This document shows, one piece after another, positions 1 through 8,219 of a DNA stretch of 64,000 nt. The first letter of the stretch is position 1, and each line of letters opens with the position of its first letter. Below the pieces are notes generated by a model, which did not search any database, was not told where the DNA came from, and was given only the letters and a program-made list of their open reading frames with translations. The DNA is from Chelatococcus sp. (GTDB taxonomy: Bacteria > Pseudomonadota > Alphaproteobacteria > Rhizobiales > Beijerinckiaceae), in NCBI GenBank assembly GCA_003248805.1, contig QFQY01000022.1, positions 1-64,000 on the forward strand, given 5' to 3'. The position numbers were made by a program, and so were the translations under genes.

Positions 1-1
1 C

Positions 2-595
2 TTCATGGCGCTGGCGGCGGCGGTGATCGTCGGCGTCGCGCTCGCCGTGCTCTTCACCCAGTCGAAATGGCTGGAGATGTCGCTGCTGCCCTATGCGGTC
101 GTGCTGCAGGTCACGCCGATCGTCGCCATCGCGCCGCTCATCATCATCTGGGCCGGCGACATCAATCTCTCCCTGCTGATCTGCGCCTGGATCGTCGCCT
201 TCTTCCCGATCCTCTCGAACACCATCCTCGGGCTGAACTCGGCCGACCACAATCTGGTGAACCTGTTCCAGATGTACGGCGCCTCGCGCTGGCAGACGCT
301 GCGCCACCTCAAGCTGCCGGCGGCGTTGCCCTATTTCCTGGCGGGACTGAAAATCTCGGGCGGGCTCGCGCTGATCGGCGCTGTCGTGGCGGAGTTCGTG
401 GCCGGCACGGGCGGCAGCGCGTCGGGCCTCGCCTACCGTATTCTCGAGGCCGGCTATCAGCTCAAGATCCCGCGCGTCTTCGCCGCGCTGCTGATGATCT
501 CGCTGACCGGCGTCGCGATCTTTCTCGTGACGAGCTGGATATCCTGGCTGCTGCTGCGCCGCTGGCACGAGAGCGCCCTGAAGCGGGAGAACTGA
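2..595 (+). CDS. ABC transporter permease (5' end outside window)
   Basis: This is the C-terminal part of an inner-membrane permease of the SsuC/TauC/ThiX type (BPD_transp_1 fold), which in that family forms the channel for import of sulfonates, nitrate, thiamine precursors or similar small ligands. Several hydrophobic helices are visible. The cytoplasmic EAA loop is recognisable as MYGASRWQTLRHLKLPAALP, about 90 residues into the visible part. The reading frame is open to the window edge and an ATG at position 5 falls inside a membrane helix, so the gene almost certainly starts upstream. It ends one base before the GTG of the FAD oxidase, so the two are probably co-transcribed. The substrate cannot be read from the permease alone. 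Confidence 0.85.
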   Translation, partial: FMALAAAVIVGVALAVLFTQSKWLEMSLLPYAVVLQVTPIVAIAPLIIIWAGDINLSLLICAWIVAFFPILSNTILGLNSADHNLVNLFQMYGASRWQTLRHLKLPAALPYFLAGLKISGGLALIGAVVAEFVAGTGGSASGLAYRILEAGYQLKIPRVFAALLMISLTGVAIFLVTSWISWLLLRRWHESALKREN

Positions 596-596
596 T

Positions 597-1976
597 GTGA
601 GCGCGATTCCTGAAACGACCGCCGCGGCGTCCGCCAGCCGCTACGACATCGCCGCGCTCAAGGTGGCCCTGTCCGGGCTCGAGATCGTCGACGAGCCTGC
701 CGTCGTGCGAAAGCGCTCGCGCGACTTCTTCTGGTATTCGCCGATCCTGAACACCCAGCTCGCCGGCAAGTCCGCCGACATCATCGTCGCTCCGCGCGAC
801 GAGGCCGAGGTCGTCCGCGTCGCCGCGGCTTGCGCGAAATTCAAGGTGCCGCTGACGGTCCGCGCCGCCGGTACGGGCAATTACGGGCAGGCGGTGCCGC
901 TGGAAGGCGGCGTTTTGCTCGACATCACCGGCCTGAGGGCGGTCGAGTGGATCAAGCCGGGCGCCGTGCGCGTCGGCGCCGGTGCCCGCATGCTCGACGT
1001 CGACCAGCAGACGCAGGCCCAGGGCTGGGAGCAGCGCATGCATCCCTCGACCAAGCGCTCCGCCACCGTGGGAGGCTTCGTCGCGGGAGGTTCCGGCGGC
1101 ATCGGCTCGGTGACCTTCGGCGGCCTGCGCGAGCCCGGCAACATCCTCGCCGCGCGCGTCGTCACGGTGGAGGAGGAGCCGCGTATCCTCGAACTGCGCG
1201 ACGACGCGGCCCAGAAGGTCAACCGCGCCTATGGCACGACCGGCATCATCACCGCGCTGGAGATGCCGCTGGCCCCCGCCTATCCCTGGATCGACGTGGT
1301 CGTCGCCTTCGACGACTACATGGAGGCCTTCCAGGCCGGCTACGAGCTCGCGCTCGCCGACGGCATCGTCAAGAAGCTGGTCACGCCGATCGCATGGCCC
1401 ATCCCCGCCTATCTCGGCGCGCTGAAGCAGCATTGCCCGGAAGGCAAGGCGATCCTGATCTGCATGATCGCCGAAGCCTCGCTCGGGCCGTTCAAGGCGA
1501 TCGTCGGACGTCGTGGCGAGATCGTCTCCGAGGCTCCCTCCGAGGAGGGGCCGGGCACGGTGCCGCTCTACGAGTACACCTGGAACCACACCACGCTGCA
1601 ATGGCTGAAGAGCGACCGCTCGATCACCTACCTGCAGTGCCTCTTCCCGCATGACCGACTGGTCGAGAGCGCGCGGGACATGATCGCGCGCTTTCCGACG
1701 GAGCTCGTCGCCCATCACGAGTTCATCCGCTTCGGCGGTCGCGTGACGGCGAGCGCGCTGCCGATCGTGCGCTACAGCACGTCCGAGCGGCTGAACGAGA
1801 TCATGGCGCTGCATGAGGAGGCGGGCGTGATGATCGCCAATCCGCATGTCTACACGCTGGAAGCCGGCAGTCGTCACAAGCGCGCCGATGCCGACCAGTA
1901 CGGCTTCAAGCGCGAGGTCGACCCCTTCGGCCTGCTGAACCCGGGCAAGATGGCGAGCTTCGTTCCCGAGCGGTAG
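597..1976 (+). CDS. FAD-binding (PCMH-type) oxidoreductase
   Basis: A 459-residue flavoprotein of the VAO/PCMH (GlcD-like FAD-linked oxidase) family. The PCMH FAD domain lies at about residues 45-220 and contains the glycine-rich stretch VGGFVAGGSGGIGS near residue 160. The C-terminus ends in the family-typical LLNPGKMA. Such enzymes oxidise hydroxyacids or alcohols with FAD; the substrate here is unknown. The start is a GTG one base after the stop of the upstream permease gene. An ATG at 595 would be followed at once by TGA, so GTG is the sensible start. The context suggests that the enzyme acts on whatever the upstream ABC system imports. The domain call is solid; the link to transport is inference. 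Confidence 0.85.
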   Translation: MSAIPETTAAASASRYDIAALKVALSGLEIVDEPAVVRKRSRDFFWYSPILNTQLAGKSADIIVAPRDEAEVVRVAAACAKFKVPLTVRAAGTGNYGQAVPLEGGVLLDITGLRAVEWIKPGAVRVGAGARMLDVDQQTQAQGWEQRMHPSTKRSATVGGFVAGGSGGIGSVTFGGLREPGNILAARVVTVEEEPRILELRDDAAQKVNRAYGTTGIITALEMPLAPAYPWIDVVVAFDDYMEAFQAGYELALADGIVKKLVTPIAWPIPAYLGALKQHCPEGKAILICMIAEASLGPFKAIVGRRGEIVSEAPSEEGPGTVPLYEYTWNHTTLQWLKSDRSITYLQCLFPHDRLVESARDMIARFPTELVAHHEFIRFGGRVTASALPIVRYSTSERLNEIMALHEEAGVMIANPHVYTLEAGSRHKRADADQYGFKREVDPFGLLNPGKMASFVPER

Positions 1977-2022
1977 GGCATCGGCCCGAAAGGTGGATGC
2001 GGTTTTCCGGAAAGCCGATGCC
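1977..2022. repeat. Palindromic repeat, family A (GCATCGGCCCGAAA type)
   Basis: A 46-bp imperfect palindrome whose ends are GGCATCGGC and GCCGATGCC. Related copies lie at 8009-8055 and 20601-20646, and a partial copy lies around 8076-8117. It sits directly after the stop codon of the FAD oxidase, between convergent genes, where a hairpin could also help to end transcription. The rest of the 1977-2135 gap shows no gene. Confidence 0.75.
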
Positions 2023-2135
2023 GCGACAAGGAGTGAGATCCACGGACCGAAGACGGTATTCGGTCCGGCGGTCTGGCGTCGCGATGCCGGAGGGGCGCCT
2101 GCTTGCAGCCCAGCCCCGGCAGCAAACGCGGCGAC

Positions 2136-3014
2136 CTATCCGAAATAGGCGAGCTTGCGCGCCGGCTCCATCTCGTCGATCGCCCGCAAGCCGGCCTCGG
2201 ACGTGCCGGAGCCAACGGCCGGCGGGACAATTGGAAGCGTGTCGTCGTTGAGATCGGTGAAGACGATGTCCTCGTCCAGGAGCCCGATCGTGCCGACATG
2301 CGGGTCGGCGGGGGTCAGATCCAGGCTGCCGCTGACGCTCGACCGCGATGCGGGGGCGGCGACGGGCGGCTGATCGGCACCCATCTCGACGACGTCGATG
2401 CCGGCATGGCTCGCAGGCATCGAGAAGTCATGCGCGCTCGGCATCGGCGACTCGAAATCGCCGAGTGCCGTGACCGTCGACATGTCGGCGATCGCGCGCA
2501 GGCTCGAATCGAGCATGGCGATCGTGTCCGCGATCTTGTCGATACGCTGCACCGTGCTGTCGACGACCGCGATGGCGGCGGAAATCTCGACGGCGCGCCG
2601 GTCGAGCTTCTCGCAGAGCGCGTCGTCCGCGCCCGCCTCGCGCAGGCTCCAGGCGACGTCCTGCACGCTCTCGACCGCCGTGGCGATCGTCGCGGCCGCA
2701 TCCTCGATGCGCGCGGCGAGGCCCGATGAGCGCTCATGCGCGCGGCCGCTGATTCGTTCGAGGTCCATGCGCAGATCGCCGATCAGCGCGGCGGCTTCGC
2801 CGATATCGGGCTCGGGCGCCTGGCGCTGCAGGTTGAGCCCGACGATTCGTTCGATCCGCCCGATCGCGTTCAGGAGCTGATTCGTGTCCGACTGCCTGTT
2901 GCGGCGGGCGTACTCTTTCATGAACCAGCGTCCACGAGCCGTTTCCATGACCGCGAGCTCGATCGCCTCGTAGTCGTTCTCGCTCAGTGGGGTCAGCGAA
3001 CGCGCTTCGCTCAT
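2136..3014 (-). CDS. Conserved hypothetical helical protein
   Basis: A 292-residue protein that I recognise only as a conserved uncharacterised alphaproteobacterial type. The N-terminus contains LSENDYEAIELAVMETARG (from about residue 10), followed by KEYARRNR, and looks like the conserved part. Residues about 40-190 are predicted long amphipathic helix or coiled coil, with regular heptad-like spacing of I, L, V and A (for example KLDRRAVEISAAIAVVDSTV). The last 90 residues are low-complexity, rich in S, P, A and D, and probably disordered. There is no signal peptide or membrane segment. It is divergent from the Mla operon with a gap of 285 bp. The helical bundle recalls chemotaxis or signalling adaptors, but no catalytic motif supports a named function. 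Confidence 0.7.
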   Translation of the reverse strand: MSEARSLTPLSENDYEAIELAVMETARGRWFMKEYARRNRQSDTNQLLNAIGRIERIVGLNLQRQAPEPDIGEAAALIGDLRMDLERISGRAHERSSGLAARIEDAAATIATAVESVQDVAWSLREAGADDALCEKLDRRAVEISAAIAVVDSTVQRIDKIADTIAMLDSSLRAIADMSTVTALGDFESPMPSAHDFSMPASHAGIDVVEMGADQPPVAAPASRSSVSGSLDLTPADPHVGTIGLLDEDIVFTDLNDDTLPIVPPAVGSGTSEAGLRAIDEMEPARKLAYFG

Positions 3015-3176
3015 CGGTCAATTCGCTCTGGGAGAGACTGGTCGAAACGCCGTGGCCAGTCGAGGGTCGTGACTCCGAGTGTGCCAGCAGATGCTTAAGG
3101 AATTGCTGCCTGCGCGGGCCGCGCCTCTCCGGGAGGGGCGCCCGCGACGCGGCCCGAGACGGGCCGACGGACTTGT

Positions 3177-3200
3177 ACCGAGACTTGCACCGAGACTTGC
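3177..3200. repeat. 12-bp tandem direct repeat in divergent promoter region
   Basis: ACCGAGACTTGC occurs twice back to back, about 100 bp upstream of mlaE and 165 bp upstream of the divergent hypothetical gene. A GC-rich hairpin (GCGCCTCTCC with GGAGGGGCGC) lies nearby at about 3121-3141. Its role is unknown; it could be a regulator site or simple slippage. Confidence 0.5.
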
Positions 3201-3299
3201 CAACCCCGGGACGCGCGGCGATACAGGTTTCAGGCGCCGCCGGCTCCGGGCGAGGCGCCGGAGCATGGCCGCGGATGGTCTCCGGGCTACGAAGGAACC

Positions 3300-4454
3300 A
3301 TGACGGCAGACTCCAATCCCGACAGCGGGCGGCCTCAGGCGGTCTTTCGTGACGAGGCCGGCGCGCTCGCGGTGACGCTTGCGGGAGCATGGAGTGCCGA
3401 TCACGCGCCGCGTGTCGAGGAACTCGTCGCCGAGATGGCCGAGCGCATCGGCGGCGCCACGCGGGCGCGGCTCGATCTCTCGGCGGTGACGCGGCTCGAT
3501 ACGCTGGGGGCCTTCGTCCTCAACCGGCTGAAGCTGCGCCGGGAAGAGGAAGGCGCTGCCGTCGAGATCGTCAGCAGCCGGCCGGAGCACGGCCTGCTTC
3601 TGGCCGAGGTGAGTGCCAAGGGCCACGACCTGCCGCCGCCCCCTCACCAGTTCAGGCTGGTCAACATCCTGGTCGATATCGGGCGCAGCGTCGTGAATTT
3701 CGGCCGCGACATGGTCGCCGGTGCGATGTTCCTGGGCGAGGTCGTCGTTGGTTCGATCGGCGTCCTGCTCGGGCCGCGCCGGTTTCGTGGTCCCTCGCTC
3801 GTCAATCAGATCGAGCTGATCGCCTTCGACGGCGCCCCGATCATCATGCTGATCTCGTTCCTCGTCGGGTGCATCGTCACCCAGCAGGGCATCTTCCAGC
3901 TTCAGCAGTTCGGCGCGAGCGTCTTCGTGGTCAACCTCGCCGGCATCCTGATCCTGCGCGAGCTCGCGGTGCTGCTGACCTCGATCATGATCGCAGGGCG
4001 CTCCGGATCGGCCTTCACCGCCGAGATCGGCTCGATGAAGATGCGCGAGGAGATCGACGCGCTGCGCGTCATGGGGATGGACCCCATCGAGGTGCTCGTC
4101 ATCCCGCGCATCCTGGCCCTGGTCATCGCGCTGCCGATCCTGACCTTCATCTCGGCCATGGCGGGCCTGACCGGCTCCGTTCTCGTCGCCTGGCTCTACG
4201 GCGACATCGGCGTCGACACGTTCCTGGCCCGGCTGCAGACGGTGATCACCTGGAAGCACCTGGCGGTCGGGCTGATCAAGGCGCCCTTCATGGCCTTCGT
4301 CATCGGCATCATCGCCTCGATGGAAGGGTTGGCCGTGAAGGGCTCGGCCGAATCGCTCGGCCGGCAGGTCACGGCTTCCGTCGTGAAGGCGATCTTCATG
4401 GTGATCGTCGTCGACGGCCTGTTCGCCATCTTCTTCGCCTCGATCGAGTTCTAG
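3300..4454 (+). CDS. mlaE: MlaE-type lipid ABC permease with N-terminal STAS domain
   Basis: A 384-residue inner-membrane permease of the MlaE/YrbE family, the membrane core of MCE lipid transport systems that move phospholipids between the inner and outer membranes. Residues about 10-100 form a STAS domain (note LDLSAVTRLDTLGAFVL), which corresponds to the separate MlaB subunit of E. coli. Residues about 115-384 are the permease, with several membrane helices and the conserved cytoplasmic loop GRSGSAFTAEIGSMKM followed by EEIDALRVMGMDP. It is the first gene of a tight operon with mlaF, mlaD and a lipoprotein gene. The fusion removes the need for a separate mlaB, and none is seen nearby. The domain call is firm; the substrate is inferred from the family. 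Confidence 0.93.
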   Translation: MTADSNPDSGRPQAVFRDEAGALAVTLAGAWSADHAPRVEELVAEMAERIGGATRARLDLSAVTRLDTLGAFVLNRLKLRREEEGAAVEIVSSRPEHGLLLAEVSAKGHDLPPPPHQFRLVNILVDIGRSVVNFGRDMVAGAMFLGEVVVGSIGVLLGPRRFRGPSLVNQIELIAFDGAPIIMLISFLVGCIVTQQGIFQLQQFGASVFVVNLAGILILRELAVLLTSIMIAGRSGSAFTAEIGSMKMREEIDALRVMGMDPIEVLVIPRILALVIALPILTFISAMAGLTGSVLVAWLYGDIGVDTFLARLQTVITWKHLAVGLIKAPFMAFVIGIIASMEGLAVKGSAESLGRQVTASVVKAIFMVIVVDGLFAIFFASIEF

Positions 4455-4465
4455 GGGCAGGGGCG

Positions 4466-5347
4466 ATGAGCGGGCAGGACGGCAACGGGCAGGACGGAAA
4501 CGGGCAGTCGGCGAGGGGCGCGGCGCAGGGCAGGGACGCTGCCGCCGAGCCGCGCGGCGGGCAGGCGTCGGACGAGGTCGTGATTCGCGTGCGCGACCTC
4601 AAGGTGGCCTTCGGCGAGAAGGTCATCATGCAGGGGCTCGATCTCGACCTGATGCGGGGCGAGATCCTGGGCTTCGTCGGCGGCTCGGGCCAGGGCAAGT
4701 CGGTCCTGACCCGCACCATCCTCGGCCTCGTGCCCAAGGCGCACGGCACCATCGAGGTCTTCGGCGAGAACGTCGACGGGCTCAACGGGCAGCAGCGGCG
4801 CGCCCTCGAGCGCCGGTTCGGCGTCATGTTCCAGCAGGGTGCGCTGTTTTCCTCGCTCACGGTCAAGCAGAACATCCAGGTGCCGATGCGGGAATACCTG
4901 CATCTTTCTCCCGAACTGCTCGACGAAATGGCGATGGTGAAGCTGGACCTCGTCGGGCTGGCGCCGGATGCCGCCGACAAGATGCCCTCGGAGCTGTCGG
5001 GCGGCATGATCAAGCGCGCCGCGCTCGCGCGCGCGCTCGCGCTCGACCCCGAGATCGTCTTCCTCGACGAACCGACCTCCGGTCTCGACCCCATCGGGGC
5101 CGCCGAGTTCGACGAACTGATCATGACGCTCAAGCAGACTTTGGGCCTGACCGTGTTCATGGTAACCCACGATCTCGACAGCCTCTATTCAGCCTGCGAC
5201 CGAATCGCGGCACTGGCGGACAAGCGGGTGATCGCGATCGGGCCGCTCTCCACCATGCTCGCGTCCGATCATCCCTGGTTGAAGGCGTATTTTGGCGGCC
5301 AGCGGGCGCGAGCCCGTCTGCCGGCTGGGCAACAGGACAGACGCTAG
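4466..5347 (+). CDS. mlaF: MlaF-type ABC transporter ATP-binding protein
   Basis: A 293-residue ATPase that energises the MCE lipid transporter. It has Walker A GGSGQGKS (near residue 72), signature LSGGM (near 177) and Walker B IVFLDEPTSGLD (near 197), followed by the H-loop VTHD. The first 35 residues are Gly, Gln, Asp and Asn rich and look disordered. The start is the ATG at 4466, 11 bases after the mlaE stop. The frame stays open far upstream, but that part overlaps mlaE antiparallel to its codon use and is not real coding sequence. The length is slightly above the usual 260-270 because of the N-terminal tail. Confidence 0.93.
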   Translation: MSGQDGNGQDGNGQSARGAAQGRDAAAEPRGGQASDEVVIRVRDLKVAFGEKVIMQGLDLDLMRGEILGFVGGSGQGKSVLTRTILGLVPKAHGTIEVFGENVDGLNGQQRRALERRFGVMFQQGALFSSLTVKQNIQVPMREYLHLSPELLDEMAMVKLDLVGLAPDAADKMPSELSGGMIKRAALARALALDPEIVFLDEPTSGLDPIGAAEFDELIMTLKQTLGLTVFMVTHDLDSLYSACDRIAALADKRVIAIGPLSTMLASDHPWLKAYFGGQRARARLPAGQQDRR

Positions 5348-5350
5348 GCG

Positions 5351-6493
5351 ATGGAATCGCGTGCCAATTATGCGCTTGTGGGGCTCTTCACCCTGGCTGT
5401 GCTCGCCGCGTTCTTCGGCTTCGTCTACTGGTTCAACAGCGGCGGCGGGGGCCGTCGTCAGGACGTGCGGATCATCTTCAGCGGCACCGTGACCGGCCTC
5501 GGCCGAGGGTCGAGCGTGCTCTTCAACGGCCTGCGCGTCGGTGAGGTCACGCGAATCGAGCTGCAGCCCGACGATCCCCGCCGGATCTATGCGGTGGTGC
5601 AGGTCGACAGGAGCACGCCCCTGCGCGTCGATACGCGCGCGCGCATCGAGGCTCAGGGGCTGGCCGGCGTCGTCGCGGTCCAGCTCATCGGCGGCGATCC
5701 CAACTCGCCGGTGCTGACCGCCCAGCCGGGCCAGCCCATGCCGACGATCATCGCAGAACGCTCGGAGTTCCAGGATCTGCTCGAGACGGTGCGCACCATT
5801 TCCAAGCGCGCCGACGACATCCTGGGCGGGCTCGAAGGGCTGGTGAAGGAGAACGGTCCCTCGATCACCAACACGGTGAAGAACGTCGAGAGGTTCTCCA
5901 CCGCGCTGGGTAACAACGCGGACAACGTCGACAAGCTCATGTCGAGCTTCGGAAGCGTCGCCGACACGATCGCCCCGCTGTCCGAGAAGCTGCAGACCCT
6001 GAGCGCCGAGCTGACGGAGATCGTCCGTTCGGTCGACCGGCAGAAGGTCACGAGCATCGTCGACAATGTCGACAAGTTCACCAGCGCCCTCGGCACCGCG
6101 AGCCCCGACGTCGAAAAGACGCTCAAGGACGTCGCGTCGATTTCGGAGAAGCTGAACAAGGCCGCCGATCAGGTCGAGGGCGTTCTCAAGGCGGCGCAGA
6201 CCTTCCTCAACACGGCTTCGGGTTCCGAGGGCCGCAGCGCCTTCCAGGAGGTCGCCGACGCCGCGAAGTCGATCCGCGTCCTCGCCGACAATCTGGACAA
6301 GCGGACCGCCGAGATCACCACGGGCATCAGCCGCTTCACCGGCCCCGGCCTGCGCGACATCGAGTCCCTCGCCTCGGACGGCCGGCGGACGCTGACGGAA
6401 CTGAACCGTGCCATCCGCGGTTTGGAACGCAATCCGCAACAGTTCATCTTCGGCGGAAAGCCGCCTCTTCCCCAGTATGGGGGCTCCCGCTAG
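5351..6493 (+). CDS. mlaD: MlaD-like MCE domain protein
   Basis: A 380-residue periplasmic lipid-binding subunit. A single N-terminal membrane anchor (residues about 7-28, YALVGLFTLAVLAAFFGFVY) is followed by one MCE domain (about residues 38-115, with GRGSSVLFNGLRVGEV and GVVAVQLIGG). The remaining 250 residues are predicted to be mostly helical, rich in repeated I/V-D-N patterns, and would form the extended needle or tube seen in this class. It is much longer than E. coli MlaD (about 180 residues) and closer to the long alphaproteobacterial and plant TGD2 types. It starts 3 bases after mlaF, so translation is probably coupled. Confidence 0.92.
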   Translation: MESRANYALVGLFTLAVLAAFFGFVYWFNSGGGGRRQDVRIIFSGTVTGLGRGSSVLFNGLRVGEVTRIELQPDDPRRIYAVVQVDRSTPLRVDTRARIEAQGLAGVVAVQLIGGDPNSPVLTAQPGQPMPTIIAERSEFQDLLETVRTISKRADDILGGLEGLVKENGPSITNTVKNVERFSTALGNNADNVDKLMSSFGSVADTIAPLSEKLQTLSAELTEIVRSVDRQKVTSIVDNVDKFTSALGTASPDVEKTLKDVASISEKLNKAADQVEGVLKAAQTFLNTASGSEGRSAFQEVADAAKSIRVLADNLDKRTAEITTGISRFTGPGLRDIESLASDGRRTLTELNRAIRGLERNPQQFIFGGKPPLPQYGGSR

Positions 6494-6497
6494 CGAG

Positions 6498-7094
6498 ATG
6501 TCGATCATGGCTTTCCGGACGTCAGGGACATATCGCGTCGTCGCGGCTTCCGCCGTCGCCTGCGCGCTCCTCATGGCGGGCTGCAGCGGCCCGACGCCGA
6601 CGACCTACGACCTCACGGCGCCCAGCGGCTTCGGCAAGGTCGGCGGGCCGCACTCCGCGATGGTGGTGGCGCAGCCGACGACGGTTCAGGCGATCGATTC
6701 CGACCGGGTCATCGTCAAGGACAGCACCGGCGCGCTCTCCTTCGTCGGCGGCGCGCAATGGGCCGACCGCGTTCCGGCGCTCGTCCAGACCCGGCTTGTC
6801 CAGACCTTCGAGAACGCCGGCCGCATCGCCTGGATCGCCCGGCCGGGGGATCGCATCACCCCGGACGTCCAGCTCAACACGGATATCCGCGCCTTCAACA
6901 TCGACACGGCGAGCGGCACGGCAGTGGTGGAGATCACCGCCAAGATCGTCGGCGACCGCACCGGCGAGATCAGGCGGGCGCGCGTGTTCACGGCGCGCGT
7001 TCCCGCCTCGGCGTCGGATGGCGCGGCGGCCGCGCAGGCGCTCGACCAGGCTCTGTCGCAGGTTCTGATCGACATTGTGCGCTGGGCGCGCTGA
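6498..7094 (+). CDS. ABC-type transport auxiliary lipoprotein
   Basis: A 198-residue lipoprotein of the ABC-type transport auxiliary family (PqiC/DUF330-like). The N-terminal signal ends in a lipobox with the lipidated Cys at about residue 29 (LLMAGC). The body shows the family feature of an intermembrane lipoprotein with VQAIDSDRVIVKDSTGAL and ADRVPALVQTRLVQTFE. It starts 4 bases after mlaD, at ATG 6498; ATG 6507 is an alternative. It replaces the soluble MlaC of the E. coli system and probably forms the outer-membrane end of the MCE machine. This role is inferred from position and family. No mlaC or mlaA is visible nearby. Confidence 0.88.
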   Translation: MSIMAFRTSGTYRVVAASAVACALLMAGCSGPTPTTYDLTAPSGFGKVGGPHSAMVVAQPTTVQAIDSDRVIVKDSTGALSFVGGAQWADRVPALVQTRLVQTFENAGRIAWIARPGDRITPDVQLNTDIRAFNIDTASGTAVVEITAKIVGDRTGEIRRARVFTARVPASASDGAAAAQALDQALSQVLIDIVRWAR

Positions 7095-7103
7095 GCCCGG
7101 CTT

Positions 7104-7131
7104 GGGGCGCTCGCCGTCGGCGCCCCGTTTT
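7104..7131 (+). terminator. Rho-independent terminator of the Mla operon
   Basis: GGGGCGC pairs with GCGCCCC (7104-7110 with 7120-7126) and is followed by GTTTT, 10 bases after the stop of the lipoprotein gene. The stem is 7 bp with a 9-base loop. Confidence 0.7.
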
Positions 7132-7293
7132 CCGCCCACCCGATTTGGATTAGGCTGCGAATCAGGCTCGGCCCGCGCCTCCTCCCTCCATCGGGGAAGT
7201 ATGATCCATACGGGGCTTCAGACGCTTCGACCGACTGTTCGAGCGCGCGCATGAGGAGGGATTGCGCTTACCGCTCGCGATAGGAGGTCGCTC

Positions 7294-8007
7294 ATGAAGC
7301 CGTCGCTGCCGATTCACCGCCTGAAACGCAAGGCCAGGACCCTGCGCCGGGAGGAGGGCATTCCGTGGCATGCCGCGCTCGACCGCGTCGCCGGGGAGCA
7401 GGGCTATCGCAGCTGGAGTCTGTTCATGGCCAGGCGCCCCGCGGAGGGGCCGGCCGCCGGGCTGCTGGCCCGCCTCGATCCCGGCGACCTCGTGCTGCTG
7501 GGCGGGCGCCCCGGACAGGGCAAGACGCTTATGAGCCTCGCTCTGGCCGTCGAGGCGATGAAGGCGGGCCGTCGCGGGGTCTTCTTCTCGCTGGAATACA
7601 CCCAGAAGGACATCGTGGAGCGGCTCCGCGTCATCGGGGCCGATCCGGCGCAGTTCGCGGAGCTGTTCGAGTTCGACGGCTCCGACGCCATCGGCGCAGA
7701 CTATATCGTCGCGACGCTCGCGTCGGCTCCGCGCGGCACGCTGGTCGTCGTCGACTATCTCCAGTTGCTCGACCAGAAGCGTAACAAGCCGGAACTGGCT
7801 CTTCAACTGCGCGTGTTGAAGTCCTTCGCGCGGGAGAGGGGCCTGATCCTCGTCTGTCTGTCGCAGATCGACCGATCCTTCGACCTGTCCGGAAAGCCGT
7901 TTCCCGGCCTCGACGACGTGCGCCTGCCGAACCCGCTCGACCTGACGCTCTTCGACAAGGCGTGCTTCGTGAACAGGGGCGAGGTTCGGTTCGGGGCGGC
8001 TGCATAG
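7294..8007 (+). CDS. DnaB-like RecA-fold ATPase lacking the helicase N-domain
   Basis: A 237-residue protein. Residues about 50-230 resemble the DnaB C-terminal (RecA-fold) ATPase, with Walker A GGRPGQGKT (near 70), a SLEYTQ segment and Walker B TLVVVDYLQLL (near 148-158), then a sensor-like CLSQIDRSF. The DnaB N-terminal primase-interacting domain is missing. It is replaced by a short basic segment, IHRLKRKARTLRREEGIP, followed by HAALDRVAGEQGYRSWSL. I know this 45-residue type of helical segment from other alphaproteobacterial proteins but not its function. The gene stands alone. It is probably not the replicative helicase. It may be a KaiC/RadA-like ATPase in DNA repair or signalling, but this is unproven. 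Confidence 0.75.
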   Translation: MKPSLPIHRLKRKARTLRREEGIPWHAALDRVAGEQGYRSWSLFMARRPAEGPAAGLLARLDPGDLVLLGGRPGQGKTLMSLALAVEAMKAGRRGVFFSLEYTQKDIVERLRVIGADPAQFAELFEFDGSDAIGADYIVATLASAPRGTLVVVDYLQLLDQKRNKPELALQLRVLKSFARERGLILVCLSQIDRSFDLSGKPFPGLDDVRLPNPLDLTLFDKACFVNRGEVRFGAAA

Positions 8008-8008
8008 C

Positions 8009-8055
8009 GCATCGGCCCGAAAAGTGGAGCGCGGTTTTCGGGAAAAAGCCGATGC
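8009..8055. repeat. Palindromic repeat, family A
   Basis: A 47-bp palindrome that begins GCATCGGCCCGAAAAGTGG and ends AAGCCGATGC, directly after the stop of the DnaB-like gene. A second, partial copy with the same right arm (GTAAGCCGATGCC) follows at about 8076-8117. It is the same family as 1977-2022 and, in reverse, 20601-20646. Confidence 0.75.
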
Positions 8056-8164
8056 AAGATCAAAGAGTTAGAGTATCGGCTGGATAACGGGACTGCGGTT
8101 CTCGGGTAAGCCGATGCCGGAACAAGGAGCGACCTCCTGCGGCAGTTCCGCACCCGAAACGCGG

Positions 8165-8192
8165 AAGGCCGCCCCGGAGGGCGGCCTTCCTT
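8165..8192. terminator. Bidirectional hairpin terminator
   Basis: AAGGCCGCCC and GGGCGGCCTT form a perfect 10-bp stem (8165-8174 with 8179-8188) with a 4-base loop, followed by CCTTC. It lies between the convergent ends of the DnaB-like gene and the GPR-like gene, so it could serve both. Confidence 0.7.
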
Positions 8193-8219
8193 CATTCCGG
8201 AGGGCTCTTGGCCGGGGGC

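Noticed and set aside
3389..4465. A possible longer N-terminus of MlaF
   Set aside because: The frame is open but overlaps mlaE. Its translation is Arg-rich without a fold, and ATG 4466 gives the normal ATPase start.
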